Below, piece after piece: positions 1 to 12,733 of a stretch of DNA of 64,000 bases. This stretch comes from Tanypteryx hageni. Its lineage: Eukaryota > Arthropoda > Insecta > Odonata > Petaluridae. The translations under genes and the position numbers were made by a program. Numbering within the stretch: the first letter of the stretch is position 1; each line of letters begins with the position of its first letter. The stretch spans positions 59,580,057 through 59,644,056 of the forward strand of contig CM054120.1 in the NCBI GenBank assembly GCA_028673005.1, in the 5' to 3' direction. The notes under the pieces were generated by a model that was not told where the DNA came from, did not search any database, and worked only from the letters and a program-made list of their open reading frames with translations.

Positions 1-1230
1 GCGTGAAATTGTGCTCTCACCACCGCATTCATTCCCTCGTGTTCTTATTACATTTCACACTTCTATATAGGTAGTGATAATTTAGGCGATTGAAGGATGG
101 AGGAGAGAGAGAGAGAGAAAGAGAGAAAGAAAGGTTGAAAAATCCTCTAGTGCGCGAGTTCCAATATTCTTTCGTAGCTGACAAGCTTCGCCCGTCAACC
201 GTTCATTTAAATGGGCGTAATCAATATGTGGCATTTGCTTTCACGAAGATCAGAGAGGGATGTGAATGGCATTCCAAAGTAATCTAAATCATCTCTCGTG
301 TTTGTTTACAAGCGACGCAACGGAAAATTTAGGACATCCGTCCGCGAGTAAAGAAAGAGTATCCGATTTAATTTTTTTTATGTTCTCTTTTGATTTTCAC
401 CATTTTGGAGAAGAGCACGAAACTACAAACCTCTACAAAACATTCTAAATATCTTTTCTTAGCTTAATGCCGTTTAGATATGACTGAAAACTTTCAAAGA
501 TTTCCTTCGCTCGAGTTTGTCGAAGAACGAAATTGGGAATTAAAATAGGATGACTAAAATCCAATCAGAAAAAAGCGGGATATTTCTCATAACTCCGATG
601 AATAAAACAGAATAATTCAAACAGAATTTGCTTTGGTTAATTTCACGTGGGAGAAAATTATAAACAAATTTGATTAATTGAACACTACGGCAAAACATTT
701 TCTCCGCGTAACAGAATCACATGTAAAGTCATTTATTATAGTAGGGATATACATCCGCTGCAAAGTGGAGTACGGCTAAAATCATCGTTTAAATAAACAT
801 TTTGCACAACTGCTAAAGAGAGAGGGAGAAGTGGAAAAATCATTTACACATCGAAGAATCGAATCTTTCGCTGTTTAGCTGGTTAAAACACCCGCGTAAC
901 AAGTGGAAGAGACAGGATCTATTCCCGCCCAAATTTAGAAAATCTCTCCTCTCTCTTTGAATTCTATAGTCAGGTGTATGGGTCCAAGCTTAGAGAAATT
1001 TTTCATTTTACATTCCATTTCGAACAAAGTTGAAGCATAATTTCTCATATCATCTGTGCTCAAACCATAAAAAACCTTTTCCGTTTATATTCTTTCCGTA
1101 TTTTAGAGGGCGTTTAAAAAAAAACTAGAAACAAATTTTACTGCTAACTTATTAAATCACAGACTTCTTATTTGCGATGAATAAAGTTTGAATGTTATTC
1201 ATCTAGGAACTAAATACATATTTTCTGCTC
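1..1230. other. No gene recognised; GA-rich low-complexity patch
   Basis: I see no coding region with family resemblance. A purine-rich GAGA/GAAA low-complexity stretch lies near 98-135. The rest is ordinary AT-rich non-coding sequence. Confidence 0.5.
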
Positions 1231-2852
1231 TGTAACGCGCACCTTATAGATAGCGCGCAAGTGGTTTTCTTCAAACCTGGTACAGATGTATAGATAACGC
1301 GCAGTTCAAAAAATCTATTTGAAACAAGCGCTTCCTGAAAAAAATGAATCAATTAAAATTTGCTGTGGCTTTCCGTTATTCAGTTGTTTTCACTGTACAC
1401 CACATGGTCTTATTGAGTCTTGAATTAGCTTGGCGTCGGTATTGAAAAAGTTTTTTAATTTACCATGGAAAACGAAAATATGCGAAAGCGAAAATCATAC
1501 ACTTCGCAGTTTAATTTAGAAGTCGTGAAATTCGCTATACAAAAAGGAAATCGTGTGGCTGGAAGAAAGTTTAACGTAGGGGAATTAAGTGTACGAGAAT
1601 GGCGTAAATGCGAATTGGTGCTGAAAAAGTTGCATCGGAAAAAACGATCAATTCGTTTTAGAAAATGCTTTTGGCCAGAACTCGATGAAGAACTGTATGA
1701 GTGGGTGATGCGAGAAAGGGCAAAAGACATTAGGATTTTAATAACGAGGGTCTTGTTGCAAGCAAAATGTATTGCTCAACAGATGGACATCGTGGGCTTC
1801 AAAGCGTATCCTTCCTGGGGATTCCGTTTCATGAGAAGAAACAATTTGTGTGTTCGTACATCGACAAGCATAGGCCAAAAATTACCGATTGACTGGGAGG
1901 TGAAAATCATTAACTTTAGACAATATATGGAATAAAACATGCCTGGAGTTGATGCAATGCATGTCGGCAATATGTACGAGGTTACGCTGAGTTTTGATCT
2001 TCCTTGTGCTAGAACTGTGATCTTTAGAGGGGTGAAAGATATTTTCGTAGCAACCACTGGGCATAAGAAGTTGAATTTTACAGTTGTTTTGTGTGCAATG
2101 TCTGATGGTTTTAAGCTTCCTCCCATGGTGATTTTTAAACGAAAGACTGTGCCGAAAGATTGCTTTTTATGGAAATTGTTGTGACCGCGAATGAGAAAGG
2201 TTGGATGAACCAAGAAATGATGAGGGTTTGGTTGGACAGTGTGTGGAGAAAGCGAAAATCTGCCTTTTTTAATTCGAAGTCACTGTTAGTCATGGATTCA
2301 TGTCTTTGTCATGTGACGCCTGAAATTAAAAAAGTGGTCGGTAAATATTCAAAGCTAGCTATCATTCCCGGTGGTTTAACCAAATGACTTCAACCACTAG
2401 ATCTGTCCGTGAACAAGTCATTCAAATCAAAATTGCGAGCTAAGTGGGAGGATTGGATGTTAGCGGGTGTGTATCATTATACTAACTGCGGGAAAGTGAA
2501 AAGACCATCCTATGCAGAAAAGTGTAAATGGATTGTTGAAGGATGGGGATCTGTGACGGCTAGTTGTGTAAAAAACGGTTTTGAAAAGGCTCTTAGTGAT
2601 ACACTTTTGACAGACATGGAAGAATTTGAAGATGATGAAGGTGATTTTTGTGAAAATGAAGTTTCAAATGTGCCTGACCAAATTATGAGCGCAATTGAAT
2701 CATTTGACATTGATTCAGGCGATGATTTTCATGGTTTTGAATGAATTGTAAAAGTAAATATGCATTAATTTCAATAAAATTTTATTTTCCTTTATGTAAC
2801 GCGCACGATGTTTTTTCCTGATTTTTATATTTTTTGTATAGATAACGCGCGC
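1231..2852 (+). mobile_element. Decayed pogo/Tigger-type DNA transposon
   Basis: The transposase remnant (1,465-2,744) is flanked on both sides by the same GC-rich blocks: TGTAACGCGCAC at 1,231-1,242 and 2,795-2,806, and TATAGATA followed by an (A/G)CGCGC core at 1,245-1,258, 1,289-1,302 and 2,837-2,852. The blocks have the same orientation on both sides, so they form direct rather than classical inverted ends. The outer limits are therefore provisional; I could not fix a TA target duplication. Confidence 0.6.
1465..2744 (+). pseudogene. Pogo-family DDE transposase with Brinker-like DNA-binding N-terminus (pseudogene)
   Basis: DDE-superfamily (pogo/Tigger) transposase in three or four broken pieces. 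The start at 1,465 begins MENENMRKRKSY and resembles the Brinker-type helix-turn-helix found at the N-terminus of some pogo proteins (GNRVAGRKFNVGE, VREWRK), followed by a CENP-B-like helix-turn-helix. The catalytic core follows (FVATTGHKK, LPPMVIFKRK), with LLVMDSC carrying the second Asp (about 2,294) and LQPLDLSVNK carrying the third (about 2,400). The first Asp, expected in an MDE context, is Tyr here (MYE, codon 1,975-1,977). There is a TAA at 1,933-1,935, a frameshift near 2,160-2,184 and a TGA at 2,384-2,386. The C-terminal tail is acidic. The copy is clearly inactive. Confidence 0.8.
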
Positions 2853-2993
2853 AAAGCACAAATATACCTAAGTACTTATATGCTTTTAAATTTAAGTTTT
2901 TAAAAACATTTAAACATTTTTACATACCTTATTATTACTTATTACGGTAATAATTTCCAAATGGCTTCTTGGTTTTCCCCGTAAACTGTCGTT

Positions 2994-5065
2994 TTAAATA
3001 CACGAACTCAGGTATCCAAAGCGGATCGATGACTTCTCATCCATGATTTGACATATGTTAACGGGCTCCATAAGCTTAATGGTTTCCCCAACAAATTTAG
3101 TTGTTAAACTTGCTCTTTTATCACTACAAATATTATTCATCAACGAAAAACCTCTTTCTGCCTCTGCAATACTTATTGCAATTGTGTTCATAATTTGATT
3201 TGCTTTTCCTATTGTTTCTGGAGCAGGAAGATCTCTCAATTTAATGTTCTTTTCTACATAGTCAACAAAATCGTTTAAATCAATTTCAAATTTTAGGACT
3301 TTATTTAATTCGTGAATCTTTTCTTCTCCAAGTTTCCGAAGGACTCTCACTTCTTCAAGGTTGCATGAAGTGGGGCCCATAACATTGAATAATTCAACAA
3401 TTTTAGATGTATTAATAATGGGACCTAAGTTATCTTTTTTATACTTAATGTGTTGTTCACTTAATAATTCTGCCTTCATTTTATCAATTATGCACTCTAT
3501 TACTTTTTCTCGTGGCAGTGATTTAAATCTAACATTTTCTTCAAACTCTATACATTTAAAAGCATCACTTTGTGCCAGTTCGTTAATTTTATTTTCATGC
3601 ATACCAAAACTAACTTTTCATTGTATTAAAAAATTAATTGTACGCTTGATGAGTTTATCTGTATTTGTCAAACTCAATTGCCTTCCTTGTAGTGCATTTG
3701 ATAATAATGCAAGTTCATCCAAAATGTCGATCATTAATGACAAGACTCTTATAAATCCTTTGTTTTTCAACCTTTTTTCCATGCCAGAAAACTTCTTATC
3801 TTTAGAGAAAAACGTATAAAGAGCTGGATAAGCCCTACAGACTGCTTTAGCAGATTTCAGGCTACAAGAAGCCCATATTGGACCAAAAATACGGCCTATT
3901 TTGACTATTTCAATATATAGTTATTCAGAAATTTTTTAAGCTCCAGTTGACTTTTATTTGACTGGTAAAAAATGTCATAAATTTTGTCCAAAAAAATCTT
4001 GAAATGGCCTATTCCATTGATTTTATTTATAGCATCATCCGATACAAGTTGAAATCGATGATTCAAAGAATGCCAAATTATAACCTCTGGAAATTCTTGA
4101 ATTAATCTTGTACCAACTCCAGATTTTTTTCCAAGCTTGGTGCTAGCTCTGTCAGAAGAAAATCCGATCAAATTCCTCTTTAAATATTCTGTGTCAAACC
4201 CAGAATCATCCAACGTTTGTCGTAACACGCTATAAAAATTTTCTGCAGTGGTTGCTTCCAATTCTACCATATCAAGAAAAATTGTTGGTGAACAATCAAC
4301 TAATTCAGCTTTTAGAAAAATTGCAAGAACAGATTTGCTTGAAATTGTAGAAGCATCATCAATAATAATACAAATTTTTGACTTTTTTTCGATAATTTTA
4401 TTGAAAATTTCATTTCTTATTGATCCAGCAATATGCTCTAGAATTCTAATTGCAGAAAATTGCGAATGCAAGCAGTTCCCTAAATTGATTTCATTCTTAA
4501 TTTGCAGTTCTACTTCGTCCTCCATGTCTGACATTGGTCTGTTTCTTTTCACTAAGCTGTAAACTATGTTAAAAATTTTACTTGTCATTTCAATATCATT
4601 TTCATTCATTTTATCGAAAACTTTAATAAGTGTTTCCATTAGTATATTTACAACGTTAGTATGAGAGTTTGATTCAAAATGTTCTTTCATTTTTTTCGTA
4701 ATGAAGCTTGCAGAACTTTATTCTCAAAACTACATGCGGTAATGTTGCACGTTTGCCATTCAGAAGAATTATGGAAAGATTTTCTTTTAAATATTCCTAA
4801 TTGTGCCTTATTCGCACAATGATAACAGCCAAGTTTTTTGTTTTTAATTACCAAGCCATCATATTTTTTTTAGAAAATATTGTTCTTGCTCGGAATTCCA
4901 ACAATCGGGCAATAAATTTAAATTTTCAGAATCATGAAAATCCTCTCCCATTGCAACTGAAGACACATTTTTAGATGGTTGGACATTTGCAGCACTAGAA
5001 CTACTGACTACTAACTTTGTCACTATTTTGGGAAACAAATCACTAATACTTTTTTGACGCTTCAT
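2994..5065 (-). pseudogene. hAT transposase, KIAA1586-like (pseudogene)
   Basis: Three main blocks lie in order on the minus strand. At 5,065-4,859 is an N-terminus starting MKRQKSISDLF. At 4,690-3,905 is the central RNase H-like core, including SKICIIIDDAST, the block LIGFSSDRAST with an Asp, and WHSLNHRFQL. At 3,602-2,994 is the C-terminal dimerisation region typical of hAT transposases (TIAISIAEAERGFSLMN). A further stretch between 3,905 and 3,602 is recognisable only with stops and shifts. The domain order and the paired motifs match KIAA1586/ZMYM-type hAT transposases. Frameshifts and stops show it is inactive. Confidence 0.75.
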
Positions 5066-5445
5066 TATGAGGGTCTAATAATTTAAAAAAATAAAATTTG
5101 ACGAACCAACACACTGAAAGCACACGGATTAACAAATCAAAAGCAACTAATTACGTAGAGCACATGGTTGTAAAGCTATAATAGACACACAAATGGTTGC
5201 GTTTTTAATCTCTGAACATTCAAGCGCAAAATGATGTTCCGACCCGTCTTAGCCAATCAAGACATGTAGGCGGAGTCGTCCGTCTATGGCGTGATTGCTC
5301 TCATAAGTTTTCCGTGGTCTCCGCTGAGAGCCCGAGAGCTCTCTTCAGCATCCAGCAAAAAAGTTAACAACCGGTTCTTATTTTCAAAAATTTTTTAACA
5401 AACGGTTCGCGCGAACTGGTGCAAACCGGGTCCAGCTCACCACTG
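2994..5445 (-). mobile_element. hAT transposon, KIAA1586-like, one end visible
   Basis: The right-hand terminus reads, on the minus strand, CAGTGGTGAGCTGGACCC starting at 5,445. This is a typical hAT inverted end. The transposase remnant follows inward. No matching end was found on the left within 2,750-3,000, so the element appears truncated there, next to the pogo element. No 8-bp target duplication could be identified. Confidence 0.7.
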
Positions 5446-6670
5446 TATGTACCTAACTAGACTGATCTGAAGGCATCATGGTTAATGAGAATGTTTTCCA
5501 CAACCTGTCCCGAGCATCTAAATTTGTTCTAGTTCCCCTCGCAACTGTTACTCCCAACCGTGCGTATCTTTGAGGCAGCCGTAATTTATTACGCATTATT
5601 CATTTGTTAATAATTATTAGTTATTATTTGGCACTTTTACAAAAGCATTAGCAATTTAAAAATGTGCAATATTATGGCAAAACATTTAAAACAGTACATC
5701 TGAGATTTTTCTAACAAATAAAGGAAATTAATCAGAAATAATGGAAACATCACTTGAGATAATCAAAACATATAAAATATATCGTTTTGGATACAAAAAA
5801 TCTAAATGCAATGATAGCTTAGAATAATTAATAAATAAAGTGAGAAGGCTCATATGAGCTCAAAAGTTAGCTGTCTTTGTGTCCTGAAGCTGAATTTAAT
5901 GATAGATTTCAATCAGTTAAATCAATAGCCAATAATATCGACAAAATGATCGGTCATGCATTTTAAGCCCTAATAAATGTAAATCTAACGTAAAAATTCC
6001 CATCGCTCTTAAACAATAGAATCGCAGGGGAAAACCATTGGATATAATCTCCAGTTCAAAAAAATGAAAGATGATTGAGGACCTCCATGTTCCCCCCTTC
6101 CAATTTTTTTCGATCGTCGAAATACGAAAAACGCCAGCATCGCAAAGGCTTCCTAACCATCTACCTTATTGATATCCCATCCGATAATTGGCTCAGACAT
6201 TATAGGACAACACAGGCTAATTTATTCGTTTATCATCTCTTGAATTATCTGCGTATTTATATATATGGATTCCTTCTCTGCCGCACTTACGTTAGAAAGG
6301 GGATTCTGAAGGAGGTGAGGAGATTAGAGGAAGAGGTTTTGCCTTGGATTTGGATGCTCCGCGGGAGAGGGAGGAGATGAAGGGAAGGAAGACCGTGAGG
6401 AGGAAAGATGGCAGAAGAGGACTGCAGTTGCGAGGTGGAATGGGGTTCTGAAGCCTGTGAGAGTGGATGGCAAATGTGAAACATGAGTTGGATTTGTTTT
6501 CTTTATAAAGGGATTTACATCCCAATTTACTCTGGATTACCCGTAATCGCGAAGAAAATATAATTTTCTCCTTTGTCAGGATTTACGGACATTTTGCCAT
6601 TTAGCGTGACAGTGGAGATTTATATATGTATAAATTATTGATGGATTGTAAGTTATATATATCATATAAA
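5446..6670. other. No gene recognised; purine-rich stretch
   Basis: Nothing recognised on either strand. A G/A-rich run lies at about 6,295-6,430 on the plus strand and produces spurious short open frames on both strands. The segment ends at the 8-bp target duplication of the next hAT element (6,663-6,670). Confidence 0.45.
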
Positions 6671-8812
6671 CAGGGCCTATCTTAAAAAAATGTGGGCCCT
6701 GGGCAAAAATATTTTTCTGGGCCACAAGATGGAAAATTTTGTTTTATTATTTAATGTTTTAGAATAATAGGTGAATTTTTGGCATTAATTTGTGACATCT
6801 TTATGACCCGAAGTGTGCATTTAATAATCATACTATTTCTCGCTACAAACTATCTTTAAACATACAGATTTCTTGCAAGAAAGAAATTTCTTCAATGTCA
6901 TGAATTAGATACTTACAATTTGGTATCTACTTTTTAAGAAATCAACAAAAACAAAATTAGGAAGAACTTGCAAAACAATTCAGTTACAGAAAAGTTTTAA
7001 AAATAAGATTTTTTTATTCTTTGAAGTCTTAGTTATAATATTAGAAAATAACAATTGTATTTATTGAATGCCTATAATCAGTCACAGCTAAAATTATAGC
7101 ACAAAAAATGAATCATTTCACAAAACAAAACATTCTTTAGAAATTAGAAAAAAAATTGTTGTTTAAACACATAGATATAATCATTTTATTGGTTCGTAAC
7201 TTGTACTAACATGCTTTTTTCCTGGCCTATATTGCAGAAAATTTATCTATTATTACACCAAAATCTAATTTGTCTACTAATTCTGACTCAATTTCCAGGA
7301 TTGACAAAGATGATAATTTATAGTGACCCAAAGAATTCCTTAAAAATTTTTATCCGTTTTAAGGTATAGAAAGACTTTTCACCACTAGCATTACTAATAG
7401 GTAATTTTATGTACATTCTTAACAGAGTTTCCAAATTTGGAAAAGTGGTCACAGTTTTATTTTCAAGAATAAATTTTAAGTTTTTGTGGTGTTTGCTCAA
7501 TTTTATGTTCTTTACACACTGCACCAAATTGAACCTATTCATCTCGCATTTCATCAATGTCTTTATCATCACAGTAATAATCATTAAGATTTTCTAAGCG
7601 AGATTCAATATCCTTGTCTAGTTCCTCAAACAAAAATTTAAATATGTTATTGATGGAAGGATAAGCATTTTTTCGAATTTTGAGTTCACTGATAAGTGTG
7701 TCACATACAACATTAAATGTATTTACAACAAAATTCTCCTTCCCTGAAAAATGAACTTCATCTGAGACTCCATCATCTGGAAAGCATTTTCTTTTACGAC
7801 TCCTGGATGATTCAATCTTGTACATGTGATCATCATAAATCTGTTTAGCCTCAACTTCAATGCCATCAAAATTTCTTAAATCTTCTATAAATTTTGACAA
7901 ACTTTCATACAGAGTACAAGCAATGCTCATATTACTTTCTACTTCCTGCAGTGACTTACTTGTAGCATTAAAACTATGCAATATTTTGTTACACATTACT
8001 ATCATGAAGAAAAATTCAAAAGTATTCATTTTCTCTATTATACTTTTTGCTCCAACTTGAGTTATTTTCTTCTGAGTTTGGTCTTTTGATAATGTTTGAA
8101 GAGCATATTTTATCTCATTAGAGCCACTGTACACGGCTTGAATAGCATCAGTCCTAGCAGACCATCTAGTGGCATTAATTTTCTTGGTAGTAAAATGTTT
8201 ACTTTCCTCTTGAAAGTTTCTTTCCAGTACTGTCCACTGATGTGTGGGTGCAGAGAAGAAATTATAAATAGTTTGATTTATATCAAAGAATACTGCAACC
8301 GTAGAGCAACTCTCTGCAGCATAATTACCAACAAGATTTAATAAATGGTTTGTACATGGAACGTAATGAGCACTTTTGATATTCCCTTTAAATCTTTGCC
8401 TGTAATCCATTGTACGTGCCTGCCATGTTAGAGGCATTGTCATAGCTCTGACTCTACAAAATGAAATATCAATGTTCATACTCTTCAAGTAATTTAGAAC
8501 TACAGTTTCTAAATTTTCAGAAGAATGGGAAAATATAGGCACAAAACAAAAAATCTTTCTAATTCTACACACTGTGTAAGCAAGTTAAATTTCTTTGTCA
8601 AATGTTCTAATATCTTTGCACTCTTTAGGGCTGCATTTTATACCGCAGAGTGTATTATGAAGATATTAAATATCATGCCCGCGTGCGCTGTCACATTTTT
8701 GTTCTTTTTATTTTAAATTTAAAAACAAATTCACAAATTGAGAGGAGCGGGCCCTTTGAATTACCGGGCCCTAGGCAAATGCCTTGGTTGCCTATGCGTA
8801 AGATAGACCCTG
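6671..8812 (-). mobile_element. hAT transposon, ZMYM1-like, complete ends with target duplication
   Basis: The left end starts CAGGGCCTATCTTA (6,671). The right end, on the minus strand, starts CAGGGTCTATCTTA (8,812), so 13 of the first 14 bases match. The flanks are catataaa (6,663-6,670) and catatgaa (8,813-8,820), an 8-bp duplication with one later change, as expected for hAT. Subterminal GGGCCC clusters occur on both sides. The element is 2,142 bp and internally deleted. Confidence 0.85.
7318..8572 (-). pseudogene. hAT transposase, zinc finger MYM-type 1-like, N-terminally deleted
   Basis: The main open block (8,572-7,535) contains motifs usual for ZMYM1-like hAT proteins: HYVPCTNHLLNLVGNYAAES, NATRWSARTDAI and an acidic linker. 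The C-terminal dimerisation motif (LPISNASGEKSFYTLKRIK) lies in a different frame at 7,584-7,318, so there is at least one frameshift. The N-terminal zinc finger and the start of the catalytic domain are missing: a complete protein of this type would need several hundred more residues, while only about 240 bp remain between the open block and the right end. Inactive. Confidence 0.8.
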
Positions 8813-9082
8813 CATATGAATAGATTTTCATTGGCTTAAGCTAAATATACTTAATAAAAATTTGCTTGATTAAATTTTATTATATTTACTTTTTATTAAT
8901 AGTCTCTATTCTCTCAAAAAACTCAAATTTCATATGATGTCATGGTAGAGAAAGAGTGAGAGACAGGAAGAGAGAAAGAAAGTGATAGGAAAAATGAATG
9001 AAAGACGAAAAATATCTCAATTGTCGAGTTTGAGTCTAATAAACCCTTCTTCCATTTGGTGTACCACCAATTAGTCGCGGGC

Positions 9083-9211
9083 AATTCGTCGCACTACAAT
9101 TCGTCACGGACAATTCGTCGCACGGCAATCCGTCGAGTGTCAAATACGTCGCAAGACAAATTCATCGCAAGACATATTCGTCGCAAGACAACTTCGTCGC
9201 AAATTCATGAA
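9083..9211. repeat. Short tandem minisatellite, unit about 16-18 bp (ATTCGTCGCAAGACAA type)
   Basis: About seven degenerate copies of a unit resembling AATTCGTCGCAAGAC follow one another (cgtcgcacta, cgtcacgga, cgtcgcacgg, cgtcgagtgt, cgtcgcaaga and so on). The right-hand copies are the most regular. It ends about 17 bp before the left arm of the large inverted repeat. Confidence 0.7.
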
Positions 9212-9227
9212 TCGTTGGGGAAATAGG

Positions 9228-9412
9228 AAATAGTATATACTTTTCTTCATTAATTCTGCGATACACGATATTTAGTGTATGGGAATGGTTGAGGATGCCT
9301 CATACTTTCCGAATAAATTCTAGAACTCCTGTGCAGGTTATTCACAATAACTATCACGATAAAAGTTTCGGAAAATTTCATTGATTAATTATTCGTATTT
9401 TATCTGATCAGT
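9228..9412 (+). repeat. Left arm of a 185-bp inverted repeat
   Basis: The segment containing ctgcgatacacgatattta and ggaatggttgaggatgcctc matches the reverse complement of 14,768-14,948, with roughly one mismatch in five to ten bases by eye. With the hAT and P-type elements removed, the two arms would be about 0.8-0.9 kb apart. That suggests the arms are the ends of a single foldback or terminal-inverted-repeat element invaded later. No target duplication found. Confidence 0.7.
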
Positions 9413-10049
9413 ATACGCTACGTTCCAGCTCTTCCATAGTTGATCAAACAGAGAAGAAACGCTTATGGATTCGAACCCGGAACTCTTTCGGGATCTTTTC
9501 TTCATTGACTTTTAATGCGTGACTAAAGTATTATGGCTAAAACTCAACTCGCATTCTGTTATAACACTCGCAACGAAGTCTCAATTCGCCTCATGCGAAT
9601 GCGAGTAAGAAAAATCTTTATATACGACGGATTCTAAATCTAAAGTTATATTATAGGATGTTTTATGTTAAATTTGATTATGCATTTATAAAAATCTGAA
9701 AAATCGGCAAAAACCTTAAAGATTAAAACAAAATTAATCTCCATTTTCTGTATTCTGCGTATATCTTCCTACCTTATATTTACATACATCGTCATATTTC
9801 GGCTTCTATTAAACAAAAAGAGACAATTTTTACGTCTTCTATATTGATTCTGAATAACGACAAAGCAACGCAAAAATGAATAAATATTATGAACTGCCTT
9901 TTAAAAAAATAGTAATCGTAACATTTATCTAAAATTTTCAGCCGAGATATAAAAAAGTTGACCTGGGAGAAACTTTTTCCGAATATGTTTAGATGGGTAG
10001 TTGCAGCAAATGAAATGTTCAGAACAGTTTGTATTTATATTTTAAGAAG
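9413..10049. other. Interior of inverted-repeat element; possible B-box remnant
   Basis: No coding region recognised. On the minus strand GGTTCGAATCC (9,477-9,467) matches a pol III B box, but no convincing A box precedes it. A degenerate tRNA-derived SINE is possible, not shown. Confidence 0.3.
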
Positions 10050-10057
10050 GTTGCATG

Positions 10058-12426
10058 TAGGGAATCCAAACTCGAGTATCGAGTACCAGCGTAATCGGAA
10101 TTTGGAAGCTTTTTTCGAGTATTCGACTACCAGGGTAATTTGATCGAGTATCGAGTTGCATATTTTTTATGAAAATTACAATTTTATAACATTTGAACCA
10201 ACAGAAAATAACAAAAATAACGATAAAGTACGCGTAATTAAATACAGGTGGCAGAGGGGCTGCAAGGGGGGGCAAGCGGGACGACCGCCCCGAGTGTCGT
10301 AGTCCAAGGGGCGCCGATCAGGTACTTTATTTAATGCATAAATCGAGGCTTTTTAAAAATTGGATATTTTTTTGTATTTTAACTCCAAAGTGTGCCACAA
10401 GCCGAAAAATGTGACAGAGACAGATTCACATCGAGCTGAGCCTAACACGGTGCACGTACGAAAATATTGTGCTTTTTCAGCACACACGTTCCGTCTCGTC
10501 TTCGGACTTATTGCAGTGCAAGCAGAACGACGAGTAAACACTAAGCGTTTGTGGCGGCCTTTACAAAGGCAAACAAATCTTTCCGAGCACGTGATACACA
10601 AATCGTGATCGTTGCAAGTTGCATATCTGAGAAGAGAATCGCTTCTATTGAATAAGACCTATCGCCTCTCTTTTGAGAGTTTTGTTTACGCCCTCGGAGG
10701 TAAGGATACTCTTGAAAAATAAACTAAACAAATGATGATGCTGCTGCATCTTCAAAAAAGACAAAAGGGAAGGAATATTGAATTTTGTAAGCCGAGAAAC
10801 ATTGAATGAAATATTAGGGAAATGTGCTGCAAAGGACTGATATCATTTGAATCCATTAGAGGATTTGTAAGAAGGTGCAATTACAACATGCCAAAAATCG
10901 AAAAAATGGTGATGAAATACATAATGAAATTCTATGAAGAAAATAGGAAGAAATGAAAGCAGCTTTATAGCAACAATAAAAATCTGGAAAGATATTGTCT
11001 CACCGTCGACGAATGGAGTGACATAAATGTCAGAAGATACATGAATGTTACAGTCCACTCAGCAGCAATGTCGCCATTCGTTCTTGGGCTGGTTCCTATT
11101 GAAGGTTCTTGTGATTCTAATGCCACCATAGCTCTAGTCAAAGGAAGACGTAATGAATTTGGAATCGATGCAGATTCTGATGTCGTCTGATCAACTCAAG
11201 ACGGAGCTGCATTAATGGTAAAATATGGAAGAAATATTCCGGCATTGGCTCAGTTATGCTACAATCATGGAATCCATCTTGGCCTCTTTGATGTATTTTA
11301 AAACAGTCCAGCCTCTCACTGATGACGAAGATGATGATGATTACGCTGATCAGGATGAGGATGATATCAGTAATACTAAATTTCCACAAGTCAGTAGAGA
11401 CATTGTAATAGTTCTTGCGGAGACACAACAAATTATTAAATTTTTCAAAAAATCTGTTGTAAGAAGCAATGTTCTTCAAAAGCACGTGCTGGTACAAGAA
11501 ATTAATTGTTACTTGATTGCAAAGCTCGATGAAACTCCATTATTCCTATGGAGAATCGTTTTTTAAAGTTGAATTACTGCATAAACAAGGCTTTGATGGA
11601 GTACGGCCAGCAAAAATTTTAATATACTAATATCAATGTTTTTAAAAAAAATATCGAAATTCTGCAACCTGTTGAGCTTGCTGTCAAAGAGTTAAGCAAA
11701 GAGGACAGCAATTTACTGAAAGCTGAAGGAGTTTGCATCTTTCTTTTGAATAAATTACAAGAAGATACGGGCATCGCTACTGAATTGATGGCTGCCTTAA
11801 AAATAGAATATTGATGAATGACGAAACTAAGTTATTGTGTCGTTGTTGCTTTTTTTGCAAAGTGGCAATTGTCCTAACTCCACTTTAATGATCATTTTAC
11901 ATATTCTTCAAAAAATGTAATAAAAACATTGACAAAAGATACATTTGAGAGGTTGTTTGGTGAAGATGAATATGAAAATGAGCAACAAGAACCAGCTACG
12001 AAAAATGAAGGTTCTGCTAGTTCTGTGTACGATGAGCTGCAGAAAACAATAAAATCTGTTATGTCTATTCCGAAAGATACTACAACAAAATCAGCATTGG
12101 ACTAAGAACTAAAATTGATCTAAGGAAATCATGACAAAAGAGGGTATCGCACAGAAAAATATTTCCAGGCTTTGATATCAATTCACTCTACTTCAGCAGC
12201 TAGCGAGAAAGTGTTCTCAGTAGCTTCAAACTTTATGACTAAGATTCGAAACCAGTTAAAAATGTATACCTTAAATGGCCTTGTATTTCTTAAATATTAT
12301 TTTATAATTACAGATAAATGAATTTTTTTATTATATTTTTTATAAAATATCCGGGTACCAGGGAATTTCATAAAAGAATTACTCTACGACCCGAGTAGTC
12401 CAAAATCCGAGTATTTGGATTCTCTG
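10058..12426 (+). mobile_element. hAT transposon (BED-type), degenerate, with 8-bp target duplication
   Basis: The left end starts TAGGGAATCCAAA (10,058). The right end, on the minus strand, starts CAGAGAATCCAAA (12,426), and both are followed by CGAGTA-rich subterminal motifs. The flanks are gttgcatg (10,050-10,057) and gtttcatg (12,427-12,434), 7 of 8 identical. A G-rich segment at 10,253-10,320 (cagaggggctgcaaggg) resembles a terminus of a different hAT, so a second small element may be nested inside. Confidence 0.8.
10775..12321 (+). pseudogene. hAT transposase remnant with C-terminal dimerisation motif
   Basis: Conceptual translation in shifting frames gives typical hAT blocks. CLTVDEWSDINVRRYMNVTV and the following FVLGLVPIEG fall near 11,000-11,110. 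STQDGAALMVKYGRN follows a TGA near 11,185. The C-terminal hAT motif (STSAASEKVFSVASNFMTK, about 12,185-12,245) ends with FLKYYF just before the right inverted end. Many stops and shifts interrupt it, including an acidic stretch near 11,320-11,370. It is older than the neighbouring P-type element by its degree of decay. Confidence 0.7.
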
Positions 12427-12733
12427 GTTTCATGCCGATAACTTCAATAGTTTACACGGTATTCATTACTATATGAAAGCGCGGACACGCGCTGGATTCC
12501 TGCCGAATGTCAATCTTCTACATAGATGGGAAGTTTGTTAAAACACGTATAGATAGCGTCATACACAAAGTGACCACAGAGTCCTCTATATCACGCACGG
12601 CCACTCACTAAGTCGAGTCATCGCAATCTGCCATGTTTAGTTAATTAGACGCCATTGTCGCGGTTGCGGAGTTTGTGCGAGCGTAGGTTTTTGAAAAATA
12701 TCACACGAACTTTCAGCATTATTTGAAAATAAT

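Noticed and set aside
9083..9211. CRISPR-like array
   Set aside because: Units are short and contiguous with no spacers, in a eukaryotic context; a minisatellite.
10360..10608. Pair of overlapping open frames (82 codons on each strand)
   Set aside because: No family resemblance, lies inside a decayed hAT element, and the two strands compete; more likely chance.
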